Source of the DNA: Akebia trifoliata
Taxonomy: Eukaryota; Streptophyta; Magnoliopsida; Ranunculales; Lardizabalaceae
Assembly: GCA_017979445.1 (NCBI GenBank)
Contig: JADQWC010000023.1
Coordinates: 1-64,000 of the forward strand
Length of the DNA stretch: 64,000 bases
Direction: 5' to 3'
Shown: piece after piece, positions 57,001 to 64,000 of the stretch
Layout: each line of letters starts with the position of its first letter
Position numbering within the stretch: position 1 is the first letter of the stretch
Translations under genes and position numbers: made by a program
The notes under the pieces: generated by a model
What the model was told of the DNA's origin: nothing
The model's input: only the letters and a program-made list of their open reading frames with translations
Databases searched by the model: none

Positions 57001-60000
57001 GGTGTTGATGGGTTGTGGTCTTACAATTGGCTAGTTAAACTCTTTGATTTGTTTTATCTCTTCTGATAGACATCCATTTAATCTGAATGACTTAATTGAG
57101 TTTGGGTTGGATTATATCTTGCAAATCTCTAAATTACAATGTGGGTTAAGTTTGTGTTTTCCCCACTAAAATTTAGCAGTTCAATTAGTTGTTTGGTAAA
57201 AATGGGTTTATTTTCATCGTAGTGGTGTTATTTTTTTTTTGAAAAAAAAATAAAATATGATGGGGGCATAAGAGGGGGTATGTCAAAGAGTCGTGATAAT
57301 ATGACGCCCCTCTTACGCCCCTGTCACAGAACCGTAGATCTTTTTCCTCGAGATACATAAGAAAAAGATTTATGCTTATGCGTATCCTGAGGCAAATGAT
57401 CTACAGTTCTGTGATAGGGGTGTATGTCAGAAAGGGGTGGCAGAAATCATTACACTTAGAAGTATTGAAAATTTTAGGGTCTTATTAGTTTCCTAAATAA
57501 GGGGTTAGAATCAATTTGTGTAGTTATTGAATCGCAAAAATACTCATCTGATAGTGTTCAATTGAGTAGCTTGAGTTTCAAAAGTATAGGTGTTAGAGTT
57601 CTTATTTAATGTTGTGTGGGCCCAATACTTAAGCCCACATGACCCATGTCTTATTTCTCATTCATGTAAGGTCGTGCGGCCCTAATACTTAAGCACACAC
57701 AACCAACCACATGTTTTTAATATAAAAGAGGGGTCAAACCCTATTGGGAGTGATCTACTCATTTCTCCTCTAGTTTTCTCCTTAACCCTAATCTTCTAAC
57801 ATGGTATTAGAGCACTTCTACCATTAGATTTGCTCGTTTTCTCTTCTTTTCTCCCTCTTTTTAATCCCTTTCTCTTCCCTTTTCAATTCGGTACTTCCAA
57901 ATCCTAAAGCCTAGATTCCAAAAAGAGATTATGTGTTTGAGGTTTGTTTGTTTGCACGTAGATGTTTATCTAGGACTTGGTTTGTGTTTGGTTATGGTGT
58001 TTATGAATGTTTGAGGAATTGGTGGATAGTTTTGAAGTCCCAAAATTCAATTTTAAGAATAAATTTGTGAATACTGTCATGTGATTAGTACTGCGTGAAT
58101 AGTGCCACATGAACAATGTTTTCTGCATGATTAGTGCTTGTTGAACAGTGTCCCATGAGCAATGTTTTTTGTGTGAATGGTGCTGCGTGAACAATATTTT
58201 CTGCAAAAAAAAAAAGAAAAAACACTTCATCGGCTTCTCAATCAACAATTTGAAAATTTCCCCGGATTACAATTTTTTTAAAGTGTTTTTGGGTTTTGCA
58301 ATTTATTTTAATCGTTGTTTCATTATCCTCTCAACCCTAGCTGCATTTCATAGTATGCCCCTAAGGATACTCTATATATTTTTGAGATGTTTTTTTCATC
58401 TCTGTGTGGGTTTTTAGTTTACCCCTCCCCGAATTTTCTTGGAATCACACCAAGAATGGTGGAGAACTCACTTTACTCCATAAAAGAAACTCTTTCTTCA
58501 TTCATCAAAATCTTTGTTGGTAATTAATTAAAAACACCCTAATACAATCTATAAAGAAAATAAATCAATAATTCTAGTCAAACTAAAATACTAAATAAAT
58601 AAACCTAATTTTCATAATTTCCTCTCTTATTTTTCAAATCCTAATATACTTAAATAAAAGACATAGTAAAATTACTAAAGTGCCCCTAAATATTATACTA
58701 AGACCAAGAGCTAATAAAAGATGAAAATAAACCCAAAAAACATAAAATTAAAGTTCTAAAACAGAAAACTAAATAGATAACTAATCTAAAATAATCCCAA
58801 ACAATAAAACGATAAATCTATACCCAAATAAGTGAAAACCTAAATAATTACAAATTTTCCATCGGAAACCATGACATTTGACTTGATTTCTGTTCCGCAT
58901 TAGAAATTTTAGGGTTGTATTTGTTCCCAAAATATGGGGTTAGATCAATTTGTGTAGTTACCGAATCGCAAAAAGACTTCCTCTAGTTCTAGATATTCGA
59001 TATATGTTCTTTATTTTGGGATTTTCAGAAATTTTGTATAATAGGGATGTTGGTTTGTATAATCTTTAAGCATGTTCTTTGTTTGTGAGTTTCAGACATT
59101 TTGAATGATGGGGACCATATCTGTAACCATCTTTTCAATTTATTTATTATTTTAGGCATATTCTATGTTGCGGGATCTTCAGAAATTTTGTATAAAGTTT
59201 GGGTCTTAGAAGTCTGGGATTTGTGGCTAGTGGTATCTTTTGGTGGTGTTATGAAGTGCTAGGGAAATTGGGGGTTTACTACTTTGAAAAATGGGAGCTG
59301 CTTCCAGCATGGGTTTTCACGACAACACAAGATAGGTGTCAAGACTTTTAATGCGTAAGATTATATAATATGAGTAACATGACCCAAACCCCATCACCCA
59401 GCCCATTGACAGCCTTGACCAAAATGTTGCACAATCTGAGCTTGAGCATGAGCTGCTCAACTAGAGCCCAATCCAAGGTGAAAATTGTGTTGACTTGGGT
59501 TCTGCTGGGTTTGTGAGAGAATGCAAAGAAGCGTCCAAACAAGTTGCATCTACACCCACCTTACACTTTTTTACTCCACATCACACTTTCTAACTGGTGC
59601 TTTCCATGGTCTCCTTGCATATGCCCAATAAATGGAAAGAAACTCTATATATCCAATCGAAATCTATCTTAATCTTATCCTAATCCTCACATGATCATGA
59701 TTTGGTGTATCAAAGTATACCCTATTACAATGCATCATACATAAATAGTGTTACACAATTGACTTTAATCACTTATCAGGATTACTTCTTTCGTTCCTAT
59801 GCACTAATTTCATTAATATATATATATTTTCTAGTCTCTTTCTACTTATCCGTCTATCTTATTGTCCTTGCTCAATGCCTTATAATTATGTACACTTTAC
59901 TTCTTGATTGCTCAACATTCATTTCCTCTCGATCTATTTCTGTTAATCTTTTGCCTTTTTTATTTTCTATTTTGGTTGGCATACATGTGTATTTGAAGGT

Positions 60001-61701
60001 TTGATTCTCCTTCCTCAGCATCAGGTAATTCGCATGGCTGTAAATAGCATGCCTGTTGGAGAGCTCTATTGTCGGTTAGTACCTCTTGTGCTTCTTCTTC
60101 TTGATGGTAAGTCTTACACCTTGTCTTGTACTATGGGAGCATTTGATTCTTGCTTATATTTGTTTGTGACAATCCATATGTGATGCCAATCTGTGACAAG
60201 TAGTCTCCTTTGGTTCAGGTGGCAGTCCTATTGACATAACTGATCCAAGATGGGATATCTTTGTTGTGGTTCAGAGGAAAACAGATCAACACGGAGATAT
60301 TCATTTTAAATTGCTTGGTTTTGCAACTGTTTATCGGTTTTACCACTACCCGGACAGTTCACGCTTGCGTATCAGTCAGGTACCTGGCCTTATATAGTCA
60401 CAATTCTAGTTATGTAAAAAAAAAAAAAAAAGATTTGGGCACCAAATATCAGTGCCCAAGTCACTAGATCGTCTAATGTTTCTTGGTTGAATGGTGCTCC
60501 AATGCCTTGAGCACTATGATTTGTTGTTCCATCTGTATCCTCCGTAATCGGTTATTCTTATGTTTGATTAAAACATTTTCCGGATTAGCATTGTGGCTGA
60601 AGCTTTCCAAAATCAACTAAGAGATTTTTTTAATCAATCAGGAAAACTATTTTTTTATCCTTCTATATTAACAAAATGACGTTTTAAGATACTGGGACAG
60701 ACACTGATTGTGTGTGTTGAGAAGCCTAAACATGAATCTGGGTTGTGCCAAAGCTATTTTTACGACTGCAACTACGGATTGCTCGGAGCTACAAGTTTAA
60801 AAAAATAATAATAAAAAAAGAGAGATTCCATTGGCACACCAACTTTTGCTAATGCCACCCCAATTCATTTGTAAATCACCAAAGAATTAGAACACATCTT
60901 GGGCTGGCGTTAGTAAAAGTTGGTGTGACAATAGAAGCTATCTAAAAAAAAGTTGAAAGTGTTTCCGTTTCTTAGACAGGAAAATAATTCTGTCATGACT
61001 AATTTTTGTATCCTCTTTAGTATGTCTGATATGATAATATGCTTTGGTGGCAGATACTTGTACTGCCTCCCTACCAAGGCCAAGGTCATGGTCGCCACCT
61101 TCTAGAAGTTCTTCACTCTTTTGCGATATCTGAAAATGTTTATGATGTAACGGTTGAAGAGCCATCAGATTACCTCCAACGTGTCCGCACTTGCATTGAT
61201 ATCCTTCGCTTGCTTGCTTTTGAAACCATTAAACCTACTATTACTTCAGTTTCTTCACAAATGAAGCAAGGGAACTTATCAAAGAAAACCTACAAGATTC
61301 AATCAGACCCACCTTTAAATGCAGTTGAAGATGTCAGAAAAAAGATGAAGATTAACAAAAAGCAGTTTATCCAATGTTGGGAGATTCTCATATATCTTGA
61401 CCTTGATCCCAATGACCACCAATATATGGAGAACTATCGAACCCTTATTTCTGACCGAATGAAGGCTGACATTATAGGGAAAGATTCCGGGACTTGTGGT
61501 AAACGGGTAATCGAAGTTCCAAATGATCATGAAATGGCATTTGTCATGTTTCGGTCGAGGGATAGTGAAAATGTAGACAGTATTGACACTGAAATTGAGA
61601 GAAATCAAACCAATCAGGAAGAGCAATTGAATCAACTAGTTGATGAACGAATGAAAGAGATCATGGAGATAGCACAAAAGGTATCTTCATATCGAATGTG
61701 A
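51064..61701 (+). CDS. HAG2: Histone acetyltransferase type B catalytic subunit (HAT1/HAG2)
   Basis: It transfers acetyl groups from acetyl-CoA to lysines of newly synthesised histone H4 before chromatin assembly. Ten coding exons: 51064-51139, 51239-51280, 52378-52487, 53399-53467, 53895-53933, 54014-54087, 54206-54305, 60025-60106, 60219-60379, 61054-61701. All introns are GT...AG and all phases join, giving 466 residues, close to the Arabidopsis HAG2 length as I recall it. The N-terminal Hat1 domain has [27 protein letters not shown] and [10 protein letters not shown]. The GNAT core has [20 protein letters not shown] (residues 252-271), where QGQGHG is the acetyl-CoA loop, and VEEPSDYLQ (from 285), where the expected catalytic Glu lies. 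The C-terminal part is helical and charged and ends SSYRM. Intron 7 is 5719 bp and full of repeats. A GT at 61681 could extend splicing, but the stop at 61699-61701 gives the expected length. No defect is visible. Confidence 0.93.
51572..51772. mobile_element. MITE in HAT1 intron 2
   Basis: 'tttggtaacacttctgaagt' at the left and 'acttcagaagtgttatcaca' at the right are inverted. The palindrome acttctgaagt recurs several times inside. About 200 bp, non-coding. Confidence 0.6.
53703..53722. repeat. Poly-C tract in HAT1 intron 4
   Basis: An uninterrupted run of about 20 C residues followed by 'gggccacc'. Such runs are prone to length error in sequencing. Confidence 0.85.
54890..55259 (+). mobile_element. 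SINE-like remnant with a 155-bp tandem duplication, HAT1 intron 7
   Basis: 'ggattagttggtaaattct' (A-box-like) and 'aggatcgattccc' (B-box-like) about 50 bp apart resemble the tRNA-derived head of a plant SINE. From 'gattcccgtcc' at 54951 the next 155 bp are repeated almost exactly from 55106 to 55259, so the duplication begins inside the B box. Confidence 0.5.
55260..57287. other. HAT1 intron 7, unassigned repeats
   Basis: AT-rich intron sequence. The part 56240-57000 has LTR- or leader-like features ('ttataaatagg', 'cttatataagg', and T/C-rich sequence) but no identifiable ends. No coding signal. Confidence 0.4.
57288..57456. mobile_element. MULE-type MITE, copy 4 (HAT1 intron 7)
   Basis: 'gagtcgtgataatatgac' at the left resembles the other copies, and an inverted 'gatctacggttctgtgacag'-type core folds back (57330-57415). 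The right end is more diverged and the flanks do not show a matching 9-bp duplication. Confidence 0.55.
57591..57801 (+). mobile_element. Small LTR of a Copia/TRIM element, HAT1 intron 7
   Basis: A 211-bp segment from TGTTAGAGTT to TCTTCTAACA with terminal inverted TGTTAGA/TCTAACA. It is followed directly by TGGTATTAGAGCA (57802-57814), a tRNA-iMet primer site with one mismatch. The short LTR suggests a TRIM or small Copia element. No second LTR was recognised downstream. Confidence 0.65.
57815..60024 (+). other. Rest of HAT1 intron 7
   Basis: Probable internal sequence of the small LTR element up to roughly 58880, with imperfect repeats around 'gtgctgcgtgaacaatgttt' (58085-58205). Then come a block at 58902-58985 similar to 57466-57546, and AT-rich unassigned sequence to the acceptor before 60025. 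Confidence 0.4.
60831..60931. mobile_element. Short MITE in HAT1 intron 9
   Basis: 'ttggcacaccaacttttgct' and 'agtaaaagttggtgtgacaa' form inverted termini of about 27 bp. The element is 101 bp and has no coding capacity. Confidence 0.6.
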
Positions 61702-63116
61702 ACTTTTAGCCATTCTGAGTAATTCTGTGTTGTGCTCTTAATAATATTGGTACTGATGCAGTTTATGGATTTCTATGATATTGTTGGTAGGTAACTTGTG
61801 ACTCCATTTGTATTTCAGTATTTACTTATTTAAGAGCTTTTGAATATTTGATTTACAAAATTAATTGTGTCATGGTGAAGTTTCATTGTATATTCTGCTT
61901 GAATTATTTTTATCTTATGTGGTGACAGAAATGCTTACCCCGGCTATCATCGGTAATAAAAGAGTTAAAATGTAGCGAAAATAACCTGAAAGACCCAAAA
62001 AATTGGTTAACAGGAGGCTTGATGCCCGCCCCTACACGCAGTACATTCTGCAAACAAACAAAAGATCTTATTTGAATCAATTTGTCTTTTGAGCAAAACA
62101 GCAATGTAGCTATTAGAATACACATTCCCATTGGTTGTTTATTATGTTAAAAGCAAAATCATTTTATTTTACCAACTCAGGAAAAATTGTGAGTGTTCCA
62201 TGGACCTTCTATGAAATCCGTTGTTGAACTGGTGGACCACGTTGTTGGATATCTCCAATGATGGAAGAAGACCCCTTGATCGAAAGTCCAATTTGTGAAG
62301 GTTTTTGTATAATTTCCTCTTAGGGCCTATTTGATTGCATGGAAAATGCTATTCCGTTGATTTCAAATTCCATGGTAAAATGGATTACATGAAAATTTGA
62401 TATCAAGCGTTTGATTGTACCTTAGGAAAAAAAATAAGAGGAAGAAGAAGAAAGGAGAGAGTAAATAAAGACAAAAAAAAATGGATACATGTGGATAGAT
62501 GAAATCCACATTTTGCTAGAATTTTAGAAGGAAAATAATTTACCATGATAAAATTAAATCTAACGCTTAAAATGTGATTTTTCTTAGGAAATGACTTACA
62601 ACCTATATTTAAAGTTATTACTCACCCTTAAGTAGGATTATGCAAGATAGGGCATCGTATTTAAACTTTAACAAGTTCATTTGTTTGTTTTTTATTTTTT
62701 TTGGTTGGAAAAGAAAATTTTCAAACAAAAAATATGAATTATGTTTCAATTTTATGTATTTTTTATACAAACAAGGTGAGAAAGAGTTTACAAGTTGGCA
62801 CAGATTAGTTAAAAGTAAAATTAGAAGATATTTAAATAATGCTAAGTACATTAAAGGTGAAGATGAGAAAAATAGTAGGAGATGAGGTTAGAGAAGGATT
62901 ATTTTTAGATATTATTAAATGAGGATCACTAAAGAAATTTAGAACTAACAAGAGATACGAGTGAGATTTGGGAAGTTACTTGTATTTCCGTAGAATTAGG
63001 ATTTTGAAAATAAAAATAGCTCTAATTAAGATTAAAATGGGTAGATGTTAGAATTACCAATATATAAGAATAAGAGAGACATTAAGAAGAAGTATACCAA
63101 CTATTGAAATATTATA
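61702..63116. other. Downstream region of HAT1/HAG2
   Basis: 3' UTR sequence, then intergenic DNA. On the minus strand 'tttgcag' at about 62050 is followed by about 120 bp of higher-GC sequence that could be a stray exon (frame NVLRVGAGIKPPVNQFFG), but nothing identifies it. 'ttagggcctatttgattgc' near 62328 resembles a MITE start without a recognised partner. No gene is supported. Confidence 0.4.
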
Positions 63117-63327
63117 CTTAAGACTCGGGATCCAATACAGTGTCCTGTTCCTATATAAAAAAAAAATAGGATCAGTGTATATGGGGTACAATTTTATTGG
63201 TGCCTGAAACACCTCTAATCAAGCTGGTCACACAGTCCAATGTATTTATTTTCTAATCAAATTGTGCCACGTAGACACTGTTCCTCTCTATAGGAATAGG
63301 ACACCGTATGGGATATCGACTCTTAAG
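63117..63327. mobile_element. Fold-back MITE
   Basis: The left 'cttaagactcgg' with 'cagtgtcctgttcctata' is complementary to the right 'tataggaataggacaccg' with 'gactcttaag'. The terminal inverted repeats are about 40 bp and imperfect; the element is 211 bp. Confidence 0.65.
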
Positions 63328-63335
63328 AGTCATGT

Positions 63336-64000
63336 TATGAAAATATAGGAAAGAGTGATTGAACAAAAGTTAATACAAGAAATGAACATATCAAAGAACT
63401 AATTTAATTTTATGTCAGGTAGAGATCAACCATCAAGCCACCCTTTCTATTTGGACAAATGATAGAGAAATATAGATAAAATTTGAATCTTTGTACAGAA
63501 AAATTATACGAAGAAAGCATTTATAGAGCTAATTGGTGGGTATTGAGAGAAAAGAAAAAGATCTGTATGGGTACATTGGCATAATTAAGGATATTTATGC
63601 AAGAGTTGTAGCTGTTGTAAGGGAAAATACAGAGGAGACAAATGAGTTCTCAATTACAATTAGTCTACATTAGGGATTGACTTTGAATTTATCTTTGTTT
63701 GTTCTAGTTACTGATGAAGTAACTGTGTGTATCCAATAGCATGTACCTTTGTATGTGTTAGTTACAATTATAAAGTATTAATTGACGGAACTAGAGAGAA
63801 GAAGCATATATAAAACTAAAATTATGGAGAGAGGTCTTGAAGTCCAATGACTTAAAAATAAGTAGAACCAAGGTAAAGTATGTGGAGTGTAAATTTAATA
63901 TTAACACCCAAGACGAGGAATGTCCAACAAAAATTGATGGTTTAGAAATACTCTAAAGTGGTCACTTCCTTTATCTCATTTCTATCATACATAAGGATAG
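63336..64000 (+). mobile_element. LINE reverse transcriptase fragment, decayed
   Basis: Short frames follow the order of a plant LINE reverse transcriptase: RVIEQKLIQEMNISKN, FNFMSGR, GIIKDIYARVVAVV-like sequence, EETNEFSITI, then FNINTQDEECPTKIDG near 63890. Stops and frameshifts occur throughout. It runs off the window end. Confidence 0.7.

Noticed and set aside
60001..60183. 60-codon ORF at exon 8
   Set aside because: Only the part 60025-60106 is coding, as exon 8 of HAT1/HAG2; the rest reads into introns.
61910..62131. Minus-strand ORF after HAT1/HAG2
   Set aside because: The frame is short and matches nothing I recognise; splice-like signals alone are not enough to call a gene.

Overview
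This window is nuclear DNA of a flowering plant. The evidence is spliced genes with GT/AG introns of ordinary plant size, an LRR receptor-like kinase, an intron-split type B histone acetyltransferase, and dense nested LTR retrotransposons, MITEs and LINE remnants. The species cannot be named from the sequence. Only two ordinary host genes are visible: the LRR receptor-kinase locus on the minus strand (4619-7771, one frameshift) and the histone acetyltransferase HAT1/HAG2 on the plus strand (51064-61701, ten coding exons, apparently intact). About four fifths of the window is mobile-element DNA or unassignable decayed sequence.

Layout. 1-1375 is a reverse-oriented Tat-type LTR. 2000-3450 holds a CACTA-like terminus next to a LINE 3' end. 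4236-9525 is the receptor-kinase locus with three copies of a MITE family that makes 9-bp target duplications, a fold-back element nested inside one copy, and a hAT MITE with a perfect 8-bp target duplication. 10509-11541 is a 1-kb fold-back element. 11935-50372 is a large nest of retroelements. Its parts are: element A (5' LTR 12254-14237, tRNA-Arg primer site, two minisatellite arrays, gag remnant; pol end, antisense ORF and 3' LTR copies at 40393-50372); element B (antisense ORF with its own TATA box and 3' LTR, 18242-21000); a chromovirus end (C1, 21290-25134) and a solo LTR of the same family (C2, 44500-47493); a decayed PIF/Harbinger transposase and a GRF zinc-finger gene (25318-26722 and 39842-40053); and, splitting exon 2 of that zinc-finger gene, a structurally complete 13.1-kb non-autonomous Tat/Ogre-type element D (26723-39836).

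Element D is the most interesting object. It has well-matched 1.77-kb LTRs, an AGTAT target duplication, and a primer site matching tRNA-Arg. It retains almost no coding capacity of its own except an integrase remnant. It carries pieces of host genes: an intron-free methylesterase (MES11-like) copy including its leader, and a short eEF2 fragment. Near its 3' end is a tandem array that changes from a 33-bp to a 34-bp unit, the second part being open in all three forward frames. It looks like a gene-capturing retroelement mobilised in trans.

The right side (50373-62100) is the HAT1/HAG2 locus. Two exact E2F-type sites lie just upstream of its start codon. Intron 7 is 5.7 kb and filled with SINE, MITE and small-LTR remnants, and further MITEs sit in introns 2 and 9. 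The far right ends in a fold-back element and a decayed LINE reverse transcriptase.

All assignments rest on reading the sequence and on remembered family motifs. No database search was possible.
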